Shown in pieces: positions 21,173-31,280 of a stretch of DNA of 64,000 nt. Source of the DNA: Brucella sp. BE17 (lineage in GTDB: Bacteria > Pseudomonadota > Alphaproteobacteria > Rhizobiales > Rhizobiaceae); contig NZ_CP154467.1 in assembly GCF_039545455.1 (NCBI RefSeq), positions 1,674,001-1,738,000 on the forward strand, written 5' to 3'. The notes below the pieces were generated by a model. It ran no database searches, was not told the origin of the DNA, and saw only the letters and a program-made list of their open reading frames with translations. Each line of letters opens with the position of its first letter. Position 1 is the stretch's first letter. Both the position numbers and the translations under genes were made by a program.

Positions 21173-22135
21173 ATGAATATGACGAAAACTGCCATGTTGA
21201 TCGCGCTCATGACGTTCATGTTCATGAGCATCGGCTATTTGCTTGGTGGCGGCGGCGGCATGATGATTGCACTGGTAATCGCTGTCGCCATGAACCTGTT
21301 CGGGTATTGGAACTCCGACAAGATGGTGCTGCGCATGTATAATGCGCAGGAAGTGGATGAGCGCACCGCCCCCGATTATTATCGCATGGTCAGCGGACTT
21401 GCTGCCAATGCGGGCCTGCCAATGCCAAAGGTCTATATTATCCATGAAGACCAGCCCAACGCCTTTGCCACCGGACGCAACCCAGAAAATGCCGCGGTTG
21501 CTGCAACAACCGGCCTCCTCCAGCGCCTGAGTCCGGAAGAAGTGGCAGGCGTGATGGCGCATGAACTTGCGCATGTGCAAAACCGTGACACGCTCACCAT
21601 GACAATCGTGGCAACCATTGCCGGTGCCATTTCCATGCTGGGCAATTTCGCCTTCTTTCTCCGCGGAAATCGTGAAAATGGCAATGGTATCATGGGTATC
21701 GTCGGCATGATCCTCGCCATGGTAGTCGCCCCCTTTGCCGCCATGATCGTCCAGATGGCGGTGAGCCGTACCCGTGAATATGCAGCCGACAAGCGCGGTG
21801 CGGAAATCTGCGGCAATCCGCTGTGGCTGTCATCGGCGCTGGGCAAGATCGCCCGCAGTGCAAAAGCCATTCCCAATGAGGAAGCCGAGCATAATCCGGC
21901 GACCGCGCATATGTTCATCATCAATCCCTTAAGCGGGCGTGGTGCGGATAGTCTGTTCTCCACCCACCCCGATACCGACAACCGTATTGCAGCCCTTGAA
22001 CAACTGGCTGGTGAGATGGGAATCCGTTCCGCAAACATGCGCCAGCCTTCTGCCCCTTCCCAAAGCACGGGTCCATGGGGTAATGCAGGCTCTAACAGCA
22101 ATGACGGTTCCGGCTTTCGGGGACCGTGGTCGTAA
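21173..22135 (+). CDS. htpX: Membrane zinc metalloprotease HtpX
   Basis: 320 residues. Two N-terminal membrane segments ([20 protein letters not shown] and [17 protein letters not shown]) precede the M48 catalytic motif HELAH near residue 130, with two further hydrophobic segments after it. The third zinc ligand is in [12 protein letters not shown]. The C-terminus is a low-complexity S/G/N/P tail ([17 protein letters not shown]). HtpX degrades misfolded inner-membrane proteins. It is followed after 26 bp by the rsmB-like gene. Confidence 0.95.
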   Translation: MNMTKTAMLIALMTFMFMSIGYLLGGGGGMMIALVIAVAMNLFGYWNSDKMVLRMYNAQEVDERTAPDYYRMVSGLAANAGLPMPKVYIIHEDQPNAFATGRNPENAAVAATTGLLQRLSPEEVAGVMAHELAHVQNRDTLTMTIVATIAGAISMLGNFAFFLRGNRENGNGIMGIVGMILAMVVAPFAAMIVQMAVSRTREYAADKRGAEICGNPLWLSSALGKIARSAKAIPNEEAEHNPATAHMFIINPLSGRGADSLFSTHPDTDNRIAALEQLAGEMGIRSANMRQPSAPSQSTGPWGNAGSNSNDGSGFRGPWS

Positions 22136-22161
22136 AAGCCTATCCTGAAAAGTAGAACAGC

Positions 22162-23568
22162 GTGACGAATAAAAAGCCCGCAAAGAAGCGGGACGATAAA
22201 AAACCGCAAGCCAGCAACCATGCGACAGAGCGTGCCGAACAGCGGCCCGGTCTTGCTGCGCGACTGTGTGCGGCACGCCTGCTTGGCGCGGTCATTGAAA
22301 AGAAGACCTCGCTCGATGGGCTGACCGACAATGTCCACGGCCATCCGCAATATCTGGCGCTGGAGCCGCGCGACCGTTCGCTGGTTCGCGCCATTCTGGG
22401 GTCTGCCTTGCGCAATCGCGGCGCAATCGAACGCGCCATCAAAAAGCGTCTCGACCGTCCGCTGCCTGAAAATGCGGTGGCCCTCAAACATCTGCTGCAT
22501 ATCGCGGTGGCCCAGATTTTCTATCTCGACCTGCCCGATCATTCGGCCGTTGATCTTGCGGTTGAAGCGGCAAACAGCGATCCGCGCAATCGCAAATATG
22601 CTGGTCTCGTCAATGCCCTTCTGCGCCGTCTTTCGCGCAACAAGGACCGGGCTCTTGCCCACAGCCAAGAGCCGCACACAAACGTGCCGGAATGGTTTGC
22701 AAAAAGCCTGACGGAAGCTTACGGCCCGGAAAAGGCAGCAAGCATCCTTGCCATGCATGCCTATGAGCCTGCAATCGACTTTACGCTCAAAGGCGATCCG
22801 CAAATCTGGGCCGAAAAACTCGGCGGTGTGGCGCTGCCAAACGGCTCCGTGCGTCTGCAAACGGTCCAGGGAAATATTACGGACCTGCCCGGTTTTGCCG
22901 AAGGCGAATGGTGGGTACAGGACGTGGCAGCAAGTCTGCCAGCGCACCTGATGGGCGACATCAAAGGCAAGCGCGTTGCCGATCTTTGTGCCGCGCCGGG
23001 TGGAAAAACCGCACAGCTCGTCCAGCAAGGGGCCGATGTGACAGCACTTGATCTGTCCGAAAACCGGCTGAAACGCCTTGAGGGCAATCTGGAGCGTTTA
23101 GGCTTTAAAGCACAGACTATCGCCATCAATCTGATGGATTATACACCGGACGAATTGTTTGACGCAGTCCTGCTGGATGCGCCCTGCTCGTCCACCGGCA
23201 CCGTGCGCCGCCATCCCGACGTGCCATGGACAAAGACAGCACAGGATGTGGAAAAACTCGCCAGCCTTCAGGCAAAGCTTTTGCAGCAGGCAGCCACTCT
23301 GGTCAAACCGGGCGGCACGATTGTGTTTTCCAATTGCTCGCTGCATCCGCTCGAAGGTGAGGACATGGCGCGTCAGGCGCTCCAAAACACCAATCTGGAA
23401 GCCTGGCCGATCACCCCGGATGATTGCCCCGGCTTTGAGGCGCTGATAACGCAGGAAGGCTTTTTGCGTTCGACGCCTGCCGACCTGCCCGCAGGCCATT
23501 TTGATGCTGATCCACATATGGCTGGAATGGATGGTTTCTTCGCAGCCCGCTTTCGCCGCGTGAAGTAA
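22162..23568 (+). CDS. rsmB: RsmB/Fmu-type 16S rRNA m5C methyltransferase
   Basis: 468 residues. An N-terminal NusB-like RNA-binding domain (residues about 30-160) is followed by a SAM-dependent methyltransferase domain: RVADLCAAPGGKTAQL for SAM, then DAPCSSTGTVRRHPD and the catalytic-cysteine motif FSNCSLHPLEGED. The family methylates C967 of 16S rRNA. The start is a GTG at 22162, preceded by a long basic N-terminus (TNKKPAKKRDDKKPQ). It follows htpX and precedes a heparinase II/III-family gene on the same strand, an order recalled from Brucella. Confidence 0.9.
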   Translation: MTNKKPAKKRDDKKPQASNHATERAEQRPGLAARLCAARLLGAVIEKKTSLDGLTDNVHGHPQYLALEPRDRSLVRAILGSALRNRGAIERAIKKRLDRPLPENAVALKHLLHIAVAQIFYLDLPDHSAVDLAVEAANSDPRNRKYAGLVNALLRRLSRNKDRALAHSQEPHTNVPEWFAKSLTEAYGPEKAASILAMHAYEPAIDFTLKGDPQIWAEKLGGVALPNGSVRLQTVQGNITDLPGFAEGEWWVQDVAASLPAHLMGDIKGKRVADLCAAPGGKTAQLVQQGADVTALDLSENRLKRLEGNLERLGFKAQTIAINLMDYTPDELFDAVLLDAPCSSTGTVRRHPDVPWTKTAQDVEKLASLQAKLLQQAATLVKPGGTIVFSNCSLHPLEGEDMARQALQNTNLEAWPITPDDCPGFEALITQEGFLRSTPADLPAGHFDADPHMAGMDGFFAARFRRVK

Positions 23569-23662
23569 CCATCGCAATTCGCACAATCTGACGTTTCAGG
23601 CCGCGATAGCTGTCATGGTTAACACTCGGTTTACCATTCTCGTCAATCTTATATGAGCATGA

Positions 23663-23689
23663 TTCCATAAGCGCGCAACGCTTGCGGAA
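23663..23689. repeat. Small inverted repeat in the rsmB-heparinase gap
   Basis: TTCCATAAGCG (23663-23673) and CGCTTGCGGAA (23679-23689) pair with two mismatches over a 5-base loop. The left edge, GCATGATTCC, equals the start of the atp-operon palindromes, so this may be a diverged relative. Confidence 0.4.
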
Positions 23690-23760
23690 ACAGTGCCAGC
23701 CCGGGACGCGGCCATAGTGATGGCCGATTTATAGTAATGCACAATACGGAGAACGAAAGG

Positions 23761-25476
23761 GTGGCAATCGCGTTGAGCGAAACCCCGCATCTTTGGGGCC
23801 TTGCCCTTGCCCAAGCCTGGCGCAGGTTCAGCCGCCGCTTGCGCATGGGGCCGCTTTATCGCTGGCGTTTTACCGGTTTCACGCCGGAACGCATTCTCAT
23901 CGCGCCTCCCGATCTACGCGTCGCCGACCCGCAGCTCGCGCAGGAGTTTTATCACGGTCGTTTCGCTCTGGCCGGGCGTCTGGTGGAAACAGGCGGGCTT
24001 TCACCTTTTGCCGTCATCCCGCCAACACCGGAATGGGATGCGGCACTGCATGGTTTTGGCTGGCTGCGACATCTCAAAAGCGCCGAGAGTGAACTTGCGA
24101 CAGCCAATGCACGGGCGCTCGTCGATGATTGGCTGCAAATGTTTGGCAAGCGTATCGATGGCCTTGCCTGGGCACCGGAAGTCACAGCACAACGCATCAT
24201 CGCCTGGCTACAACACTCTAATCTCATCCTGCTCGGTGCCGATCTGCCGACTTATCGCAAGTTCATGCGCTCACTTGCCATGCAGGTGCGCTATTTGCGC
24301 ACCGTCGCTTCCGCTATGGATGACGGCGAAGATCGCCTTCGCACCCGCATAGCCCTTGCCTATGCAGCACTTGCCTTACCGGTATCGCCCCCCACGGCAC
24401 GCGCGGCGCGGCGCAATCTCGAATATGAACTCAAACGCCAGATATTGCCTGATGGCGGCCATACTTCGCGTAACCCCGCCACTCTCCTCGAATTGCTGGC
24501 CGATCTGCTGCCACTGCGCCAGACTTATGCCAACGGCACCGAATCGCCGCCCAGGGCATTGATCGAAGCGGTCGAACGCATGCTGCCCGCACTTCGCTTC
24601 TTCCGCCATCAGGACGGCAATCTCGCGCTGTTCAACGGCGTCGGGCCGACCATGTCCGAACGCATTATTTCGGTTCTGCGCCATGACGAAATTGGCGGCT
24701 CCCCCCTCACCCATGCGCCTTATTCGGGCTATGAACGTTTGACGATGGGGTCGACCACAATTATCGCCGATACAGGACTGCCGCCACCTGTGACGGCCTC
24801 GCGCGATGCCCATGCAGGTTGTCTCGCCTTTGAGATGTCCTCGGGACGTCAGCGCTATATCGTCAATTCCGGTATCGACCGTTTTGGCCCGCCAGAATTT
24901 CGTCCTTTGGGGCGCTCGACCGCAGCACATTCAACGGCCACCATCAACGACACCTCATCGTGTCGTTTCAGCATTAATGCTGGTCTTTCCAGCATGATTG
25001 GCACACCAATCATTGCAGGCCCCAGCCGTGTCGACCGAGATCGCATTGACGAAATCGACCGCCAGGGATTTGTTGCAAGTCATGATGGTTATGCACGGCT
25101 CTTTGGCCTTTATCATGAGCGCCGGCTTGTCTTATCGCACAATGGCAGCGTGATTCACGGTGCCGACCGCTTTTATCGCGGCGATGGCAGGCCCCTGAAA
25201 GCAAATGGCCGCGATAATATTGCGGTGCGTTTTCATCTGCATCCATCCGTCGACATATCGTTTGATGAAAACGGGCTCATCGTCCTGTCCGCCGAACGGG
25301 ATGATACCTGGGTCTTCTCGTGTTTCGAAGTTGCGCCTCAACTGGAAGATTCAATCTTCTTTGCCGGCTTTCGCGGGCCGGTATCATCACGGCAGATTGT
25401 TCTGTCATTCCCAGCATCACAACTCCCAGAAGTCAACTGGCAGTTTAGCCGGACAGAACTTGGAAGCTACGTATAA
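23761..25476 (+). CDS. Heparinase II/III-family protein
   Basis: 571 residues. The N-terminal half is an all-helical toroid as in polysaccharide lyases (WLQMFGKRIDGLAWAPEVTAQRIIAW); the C-terminal half is the heparinase II/III beta-sandwich, with YSGYERLTMGSTTIIADTG and RAAHSTATINDTSSCRF-like residues. There is no signal peptide, and the substrate is unknown; a role in cell-envelope polysaccharide turnover is possible. I chose the GTG at 23761, with GGAGA at 23748-23752 as ribosome site, over an ATG at 23737 that has no ribosome site. Confidence 0.85.
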   Translation: MAIALSETPHLWGLALAQAWRRFSRRLRMGPLYRWRFTGFTPERILIAPPDLRVADPQLAQEFYHGRFALAGRLVETGGLSPFAVIPPTPEWDAALHGFGWLRHLKSAESELATANARALVDDWLQMFGKRIDGLAWAPEVTAQRIIAWLQHSNLILLGADLPTYRKFMRSLAMQVRYLRTVASAMDDGEDRLRTRIALAYAALALPVSPPTARAARRNLEYELKRQILPDGGHTSRNPATLLELLADLLPLRQTYANGTESPPRALIEAVERMLPALRFFRHQDGNLALFNGVGPTMSERIISVLRHDEIGGSPLTHAPYSGYERLTMGSTTIIADTGLPPPVTASRDAHAGCLAFEMSSGRQRYIVNSGIDRFGPPEFRPLGRSTAAHSTATINDTSSCRFSINAGLSSMIGTPIIAGPSRVDRDRIDEIDRQGFVASHDGYARLFGLYHERRLVLSHNGSVIHGADRFYRGDGRPLKANGRDNIAVRFHLHPSVDISFDENGLIVLSAERDDTWVFSCFEVAPQLEDSIFFAGFRGPVSSRQIVLSFPASQLPEVNWQFSRTELGSYV

Positions 25477-25657
25477 GACAGCAAACAGGATACCCTCGAA
25501 TTGACGTCAGAGGCCCTATGCGGCCACGTGCCTCCGACTATCTCTCTGCCGATGACACGCAGGTTTCCGCGCCTGGCAAGGGCTTTGCTTGATCGGATCG
25601 TTACAGCACTTTGTACCGGTCTTCTCAATCCACTAGCTACATCCGTAAACAGCAGCT

Positions 25658-26050
25658 TCAAACAGGCTTGTAAGCAATCACGTCCATTTCGACTTTGGCA
25701 TCGACCATCAAAGGTGACTGCACCGTCGAACGTGCCGGCGGATGATCGATGAAATACTTCTGAAAGACCGCATTGAAGCTGGAGAAATCGCGTGCATCGT
25801 CCAACCAGACATTGACTTTAACGACATCCGCCAAGGTGCAGTCGGCCAGCGCCAGAACATCCTTGATATTGGCCACCACCTGCTCGGTCTGGGCCACGAT
25901 GTTTCCGGCAACGACTTCGCCATCAACCGTCGGAACCTGTCCGGAAATATAGACGAAATCGCCCGCCCTGACTGCCTTGGCAAAAGGGCGGCGTTGTCCG
26001 CCTGCCTGATGATCGGCCACAGCATAACGGGTTATTTTCTTGTCGCTCAT
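25658..26050 (-). CDS. RidA-family (Rid/YjgF) reactive-intermediate deaminase
   Basis: 130 residues with the Rid fold: FAKAVRAGDFVYISGQVPTV, NIKDVLALADCTLADVVKVNVWL and the active-site arginine region PARSTVQSPLMVDAKVEMD. Rid proteins hydrolyse enamine/imine intermediates made by PLP enzymes. It is the last gene of the M81-peptide ABC-dgo operon, 14 bp after the aldolase gene, so an imine-forming step in that pathway is likely. A PLP aldolase-like gene lies nearby at 34747. Confidence 0.9.
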   Translation of the reverse strand: MSDKKITRYAVADHQAGGQRRPFAKAVRAGDFVYISGQVPTVDGEVVAGNIVAQTEQVVANIKDVLALADCTLADVVKVNVWLDDARDFSSFNAVFQKYFIDHPPARSTVQSPLMVDAKVEMDVIAYKPV

Positions 26051-26064
26051 GTTTCAAAAACTCC

Positions 26065-26721
26065 TTAGTTTTGAGCCGCAATCGCCGCATCATAGGCTTT
26101 GATGGCCTCGACGGCGTTTACGCCCACTTGTTTTGCATTTTGACCCGGTCGGTAAAGGCTGCTTCCAAGGCCGAAGGTGCGTATGCCTACCGCCACGTAA
26201 TCAGCAAAATTATGGTTCGATACGCCGCCAACAGCGCCAGTAATAGCGCCTTTGGGCAGAACCACACTCAAGGCGGAAATACCAGAAGGCCCCAGAACGG
26301 AAGCGGGAAAAAATTTCAAGGCCGATGCGCCAAGGCGGATTGCAAGCAATGCTTCTGTCGGGCTGAAAACACCCGGCAACGTCACCATGGAATGCTTCTG
26401 GGCGATCGTGATCACCTCAGCATCAATGTTCGGGCTGACCATGAGACGCCCGCCGCATTCTGCAACCCTTGCACAATCTTCGCCGGTTAAAACCGTTCCG
26501 GCCCCGATCAGGCAATCCGTGCCAAAGCGTTTGCTCAAGCGTTCGATGGACGTAAAGGCATCGGGTGAATTCAGCGGCACTTCAATGGCTTCAAAACCGG
26601 CATCGATCAGCGCGCCGGCAATCGCTTCCACCTCGTCGGGGCGAACACCACGCAGGATAGCAACCAGCGAGCGTTGAAAATCAGGCCATGACACATGAGG
26701 GGGAACAAAAGCTTGGGCCAT
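26065..26721 (-). CDS. dgoA: 2-dehydro-3-deoxy-6-phosphogalactonate aldolase
   Basis: 218 residues, KDPG/KDPGal aldolase family. FQRSLVAILRGVRPDEVEAIAG gives the catalytic-site glutamate/arginine region (ILRG), GAGTVLTGEDC the family loop, and ALKFFPAS the Schiff-base lysine. Product of the reaction: pyruvate and glyceraldehyde-3-phosphate. The ATG at 26719-26721 lies 1 bp after the stop of the kinase gene. Adjacent dgoK makes KDPGal rather than KDPG the likely substrate. Confidence 0.9.
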   Translation of the reverse strand: MAQAFVPPHVSWPDFQRSLVAILRGVRPDEVEAIAGALIDAGFEAIEVPLNSPDAFTSIERLSKRFGTDCLIGAGTVLTGEDCARVAECGGRLMVSPNIDAEVITIAQKHSMVTLPGVFSPTEALLAIRLGASALKFFPASVLGPSGISALSVVLPKGAITGAVGGVSNHNFADYVAVGIRTFGLGSSLYRPGQNAKQVGVNAVEAIKAYDAAIAAQN

Positions 26722-26722
26722 C

Positions 26723-27652
26723 TTATTTATCCTTATTCCAGAGATTACACGCGGCTTTGTGCAATCCGTCACGCGATGCGGCTTCTGCATCCATGCTGAC
26801 AGGCTCATAACCGGCATGCCGCATGGCTTTTGCATAAAGAGATGCAAGACGCCCACTTCCGATCAGAATAAGCGCCTCATTTTTGGTAACATCTTCAACC
26901 GCATCCGCGATTTCAACACCGATGAGCAAACCTGATAACCCATCTATACCGTCAGCTCGTTCGGAAAAGCCCAGAAGCTGGCTGGCACGCAGACCAAAGA
27001 GGCTTGAAGTCAGGCTCTTGGGATTTTCTAGCCCCTTCTCGACCCCTGTAAAAAACGCAGAGCTCTTTAGTGCCCCTTCGTTCTCCCGGTCGACAGCATG
27101 TTTGAGGATGCTGTGACTGGACAAAATCGAAAACAGTTCGCCGGTCATATAGGTCGTGAATGATTTTACGGCACCGCGTGAAATCCGCACCCATTTGCTG
27201 TGTGTGCCGGGAATGCAGACAAGGCCGGAAAAGTCGCTGTCTATTGCGCCCAGAAGTTGCGTTTCCTCGCCTCGCATAACGTCTGGCCTGTTTTCATCTG
27301 CCTGTGCAAGCCCCGGCAAAATACGAACGTCCGCTTCAAATGGCGCCGCTACAGACCCAAGATGCAAACTGTCGAGCACCGTGGGTGTTTTGCAATATGG
27401 CGCTTCAACCCAGCCCTGTCGTGCGCCCGCCATGCCACAGATCAAAACCGGCAAGCCAGTGGGGGCGTTCAGTTTTTCCAGATGCTCCGCGAGCGCCGTA
27501 GCGAAGCCATTTTCAGCACAATGGAGCATACCTTCAGATGATTTGCTTTCTGAAAGCACATGCCCCGCAGCGCTCATCAGCCAGGCACGAAAGCTGCTCG
27601 TCCCCCAATCCACGCCGACGAAAGCCGGTTTCTGAGCTTTATTCTCGGTCAT
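26723..27652 (-). CDS. dgoK: 2-dehydro-3-deoxygalactonokinase
   Basis: 309 residues. The N-terminus FVGVDWGTSSFRAWLM is the phosphate loop of the DgoK family; LICGMAGARQGWVEAPY and VCIPGTHSKWVRI are further signatures. It phosphorylates 2-keto-3-deoxygalactonate at C6. The start overlaps the stop of the upstream ATPase gene by 4 bp (ATGA type), so it is coupled to the transporter genes. No galactonate dehydratase is in the window. Confidence 0.92.
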   Translation of the reverse strand: MTENKAQKPAFVGVDWGTSSFRAWLMSAAGHVLSESKSSEGMLHCAENGFATALAEHLEKLNAPTGLPVLICGMAGARQGWVEAPYCKTPTVLDSLHLGSVAAPFEADVRILPGLAQADENRPDVMRGEETQLLGAIDSDFSGLVCIPGTHSKWVRISRGAVKSFTTYMTGELFSILSSHSILKHAVDRENEGALKSSAFFTGVEKGLENPKSLTSSLFGLRASQLLGFSERADGIDGLSGLLIGVEIADAVEDVTKNEALILIGSGRLASLYAKAMRHAGYEPVSMDAEAASRDGLHKAACNLWNKDK

Positions 27653-29460
27653 GCTGCTGGAGCGTCCTGCACCATATGACCCGGTGAAACTTCCCGATAG
27701 TTTTTTTGTGGCGGTACATAATCGAGCGGCCGTAGCGGGCTTTTAATTTCTTCACCAAGTTGCGGCCGCGCGAGTTTGCGCGCATCCGGATCAGGAATCG
27801 GGACGGCGTCAATGAGGCGGCGCGTATAGGGATGCTGCGGATTGTTGAATATGGCCTGTCGGGGACCGATCTCGACGATTTCACCGAGATACATCACAGC
27901 CACACGGTGACTGATACGTTCGACCACAGCCATATCGTGACTGATGAAGAGATAGGCCAGATCGTGCTTTTCCTGCAAATCCATCAGCAGATTGGCGACC
28001 TGCGCCTTAACCGACACGTCAAGCGCAGAAACCGCTTCATCGGCAACGATGAGTTTCGGTTCAAGCGCCAGTGCACGAGCAATCGAAATACGCTGGCGCT
28101 GACCACCGGAAAACTCATGCGGGAAGCGATTTGCCATGGTAGCGGAAAGGCCGACTTGTTGCAGAAGCTCCGCCACTCTCTCCTTCGCCTGATTTTTATT
28201 CAATATCCCATGTGAAAGCATCGGTTCGGCGATGGCTGCACCGATACGGATACGCGGATTAAGCGAGGCAAAGGGGTCCTGAAAGATCATCTGCGCATTG
28301 CGGCGCATGCTGCGCAACGACGACGCGCCCAGTTTTGTCACGTCCTGACCATCAATGACGATGCTACCGGAGGTGGGCTGCAAGAGCCGCATGATCGCGC
28401 GCCCGGTGGTGGATTTGCCGCAACCAGACTCCCCCACCAGCGCAAGCGTTTCACCGGGTCGCAGATCAAACGAAACATTTTCAACCGCATGAATGCGACC
28501 ATTGGGCAGATCGAAACGTACAACAAGGTCGGACGCCTGAAGGACCGGTTTGCGGTCGACCGCGACAGGTTTTGTCACGCGGCCATCTTCTGCCTGGCCT
28601 GTTTTGGGATCCACTTCCGGAAAGCGTTTGGGCGCAATGGCATCACCCATGGTGCCAAGGCGGGGAATGGAGGCGAGAAGCGACTTTGTATAAGCGGCCT
28701 TGGGGTTCGCAAAAATATCCTTAGTGGCACCCGTCTCGACCATATCACCGCGCAGCATGACGACCGTCCGGTCAGCGACCTCTGCCACCACGCCCATATC
28801 ATGGGTGATGAAGAGAACAGCCATATTCTCCTCTCGCTGCAATTCGCGAATGAGATGCAAAATTTCGGCCTGGATGGTCACATCAAGCGCCGTTGTCGGC
28901 TCGTCGGCAATCAGCAGTCGGGGCTTGCAGGCCAGCGCCATGGCAATCATCACGCGTTGACGCATGCCGCCTGAAAATTTGTGCGGATATTCGTGAAGCC
29001 GCGTCTTTGCAGCGGGAATACGAACGCGCTCCATAAGTTGTAATGCTTCGGCCTCGGCCTGCTTCCAGCTAAGTTTCTGATGCAGGACCAGCGCTTCGGC
29101 CAACTGGTTGCCGATGGTGAAAACCGGATTGAGCGAGGTCATCGGCTCCTGAAAGATCATGCCGATAGAGCCGCCGCGCACGGAGCGCATTTCCGCTTCC
29201 GACACCTGCAACAAATCACGCCCATCAAGCAGGATACGGCCTTCCGAGCGCGATTTTCCAGCAGGTAAAAGCCGCATGGTGGAAAGCGCTGTTACGCTTT
29301 TGCCCGAACCGCTTTCACCAACGATGGCGACGGTTTCACCGGCATGGACCTGAAAGTCGATGTCACGAATAACCGCGCGCCAGCCTTCTGCGGTCTTGAA
29401 GGACGTGGTCAGTTTTTCAACCGAGAGAACCGGCTTTGTGTCGAGATTTGTTTCAGCCAT
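27649..29460 (-). CDS. Peptide/nickel-type ABC transporter, fused double ATP-binding protein (DppD-DppF)
   Basis: 603 residues with two complete ATPase units. First: Walker [10 protein letters not shown], signature FSGGMRQRV, Walker [13 protein letters not shown]. Second: [30 protein letters not shown]. Each ends with the oligopeptide-type extension near TGRLPEI-like residues, here [10 protein letters not shown] and [15 protein letters not shown]. It powers import with the two permeases and binding protein in the same operon. In most systems DppD and DppF are separate; the fused form is common in Rhizobiales. Start at 29458-29460, 2 bp after the permease stop. Confidence 0.92.
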   Translation of the reverse strand: MAETNLDTKPVLSVEKLTTSFKTAEGWRAVIRDIDFQVHAGETVAIVGESGSGKSVTALSTMRLLPAGKSRSEGRILLDGRDLLQVSEAEMRSVRGGSIGMIFQEPMTSLNPVFTIGNQLAEALVLHQKLSWKQAEAEALQLMERVRIPAAKTRLHEYPHKFSGGMRQRVMIAMALACKPRLLIADEPTTALDVTIQAEILHLIRELQREENMAVLFITHDMGVVAEVADRTVVMLRGDMVETGATKDIFANPKAAYTKSLLASIPRLGTMGDAIAPKRFPEVDPKTGQAEDGRVTKPVAVDRKPVLQASDLVVRFDLPNGRIHAVENVSFDLRPGETLALVGESGCGKSTTGRAIMRLLQPTSGSIVIDGQDVTKLGASSLRSMRRNAQMIFQDPFASLNPRIRIGAAIAEPMLSHGILNKNQAKERVAELLQQVGLSATMANRFPHEFSGGQRQRISIARALALEPKLIVADEAVSALDVSVKAQVANLLMDLQEKHDLAYLFISHDMAVVERISHRVAVMYLGEIVEIGPRQAIFNNPQHPYTRRLIDAVPIPDPDARKLARPQLGEEIKSPLRPLDYVPPQKNYREVSPGHMVQDAPAA

Positions 29461-29462
29461 GA

Positions 29463-30323
29463 TCAGCTCTCCCTCGCCAGACGCGGATCGACCAGATCGC
29501 GCAGACCATCGCCGACCAGTTGCAGCGAAAGCACGGAAAAGACGATTGCCAGACCCGGAAACAGCATCAGCCACGGTGCATTGTTCATATATTCACGACC
29601 CGACGCGAGCATGGTTCCCCATGTCGGCATGTCGGATGAAACGCCAACACCGAGGAACGAAAGGCTGGCTTCTGCAAGCATGGCCGATGCAAAGACGAAT
29701 GTTGCCTGAACGAGAATGGGCGAGGCAAGATTGAGCAGCACATGGCGCAACAAAACCTGCCATGTCGGCAATCCAAGCGAGATGGCCGCCTCGATATAGG
29801 GCATTTCGCGGATAACCAGCGTCGAGCCGCGCACGATACGCGCCAGACGCGGCGCATAGGTGATGCCAAGCGCGATGATGACAGTCATCAGCGAAGGCCC
29901 GAGCGCTGCGACAAGGGCTATTGCCAAAAGAATATCCGGGAACGACATCATCGCATCCAGAAGGCGCGAGATCGGTGCATCGAGCCTGCGGAAATAGCCA
30001 GCCGTCACGCCCAAAATAATGCCAAGAACCGTCGAGATGGCAACAACGCCCAGGCTGACGAGCAGCGAAATGCGCCCCGCGTAGATGGCGCGCGAGAAAA
30101 TATCGCGCCCGAACTCATCGGTGCCGAAGAAATGCGACAGCGATGGCCCCTGCAACTTGTTGACAATGGAGAGCTTGTTGGGCGCATAAGGTGCGACCCA
30201 TGGTGCCAGCAGCGCGGCAAGCACCACGACCAGCAGAATAAAAGCCCCAAGCGCAATGGTCCGATTGCCGAAAAGACGACGCAGGTTATTAATGAAGGGC
30301 ATGGAGAAGGAAGCGAGCGTCAC
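29463..30323 (-). CDS. Peptide-type ABC transporter permease, DppC family
   Basis: 286 residues, about six membrane segments; the first is IALGAFILLVVVLAALLAPW. HFFGTDEFGRDIFSRAIYAG is the DppC/OppC signature, and the EAA loop reads EAAISLGLPTWQVLLRHVLL. I start at GTG 30321-30323, which overlaps the upstream permease stop as GTGA; an ATG 21 bases on (MPFINN) is the alternative. Confidence 0.92.
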   Translation of the reverse strand: MTLASFSMPFINNLRRLFGNRTIALGAFILLVVVLAALLAPWVAPYAPNKLSIVNKLQGPSLSHFFGTDEFGRDIFSRAIYAGRISLLVSLGVVAISTVLGIILGVTAGYFRRLDAPISRLLDAMMSFPDILLAIALVAALGPSLMTVIIALGITYAPRLARIVRGSTLVIREMPYIEAAISLGLPTWQVLLRHVLLNLASPILVQATFVFASAMLAEASLSFLGVGVSSDMPTWGTMLASGREYMNNAPWLMLFPGLAIVFSVLSLQLVGDGLRDLVDPRLARES

Positions 30324-31270
30324 AGTCTTACCCTCGGATCAACCAGAATATAAAGCATATCGACGATGAAATTGATCAGCACATAGATTGCGGCAACCAC
30401 AAGCAATGTGCCCTGAATAACCGGGTAATCGCGTCGGAGAACGGCGGACACCACCAGATTGCCAATGCCTGGCAGGCCGAACACAGTCTCTGTCACCACC
30501 GCCCCCGCAACCAGCATGGCAATCGACAGGCCGATGACGGTGATGATGGGAACGAGCGCGTTCTTGAAAGCGTGCTTGAGAATGACACGGCGCTCGTTTG
30601 CGCCTTTGGCGCGCGCGGTGCGCACATAATCATCGCCCAGAACATCCAACATGGCCGCCCTTGTGAAGCGCGTGATGAGCGCGGAATTGACAACACCAAG
30701 TGCCAGCGCCGGTAAAATGAGATGGTGCAGCCGGTCAAGAAAGCCAGTATCCGGCCCGCCATAGCCAGACGCTGGAAACCAGCCCATGCCGACGGCGAGC
30801 GTCTGGATGAGGATGAGACCAAGCCAGAAACTGGGCACACTGGCCGCGATCATCGTCAGCGTTACCACCGACTGATCGAAAAGGGTTCCGCGCTTGACAG
30901 CCGATAGAATTCCGACCGGAAGCGCAATCACCACTGCGATCAGGATAGAAAACAGGGTCAGAAAAAATGTCGGCTCGGCACGCGCGGCAAGCGCCTGCGT
31001 CACCGGCTGGTTGAGAAAAATGGATTGCCCCAGATCGCCCTGAAATATGCCCAGAACAAACTGGGCATACTGCACCAGAAGGGGTGCATCCAGCCCCATT
31101 CTGGCCCGCAGATCGGCAATGTCCTGCGGGGTCGCATCCGACCCCAGCATGACCGCTGCCGGATCGCCCGGTGTTACACGCACAATGATGAAAACAACGG
31201 TCACCACCAGAGCCAGCACAATCAGCATGCCGACCAGACGGTTTAACAGTGCCCAAGCGATCCTTTGCAT
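30320..31270 (-). CDS. Peptide-type ABC transporter permease, DppB family
   Basis: 316 residues with six predicted membrane segments. The N-terminal segment LVGMLIVLALVVTVVFIIVR precedes the DppB signature VTPGDPAAVMLG. The EAA-type loop is TARAKGANERRVILKHAFKN. It pairs with the DppC-type permease encoded just downstream, with a 4-bp overlap. Start at 31268-31270, 10 bp after the binding-protein stop. Confidence 0.93.
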   Translation of the reverse strand: MQRIAWALLNRLVGMLIVLALVVTVVFIIVRVTPGDPAAVMLGSDATPQDIADLRARMGLDAPLLVQYAQFVLGIFQGDLGQSIFLNQPVTQALAARAEPTFFLTLFSILIAVVIALPVGILSAVKRGTLFDQSVVTLTMIAASVPSFWLGLILIQTLAVGMGWFPASGYGGPDTGFLDRLHHLILPALALGVVNSALITRFTRAAMLDVLGDDYVRTARAKGANERRVILKHAFKNALVPIITVIGLSIAMLVAGAVVTETVFGLPGIGNLVVSAVLRRDYPVIQGTLLVVAAIYVLINFIVDMLYILVDPRVRL

Positions 31271-31280
31271 GTTGAGTGCC

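Noticed and set aside
21433..23028. 531-codon minus-strand frame opposite htpX and rsmB
   Set aside because: It spans two well-supported genes on the other strand and has a low-complexity, Arg/Ser-rich translation.
25501..25752. Small plus-strand frame after the heparinase-family gene
   Set aside because: It runs antisense into ridA; composition is Arg/Pro/Ser-rich and no start signal is seen.
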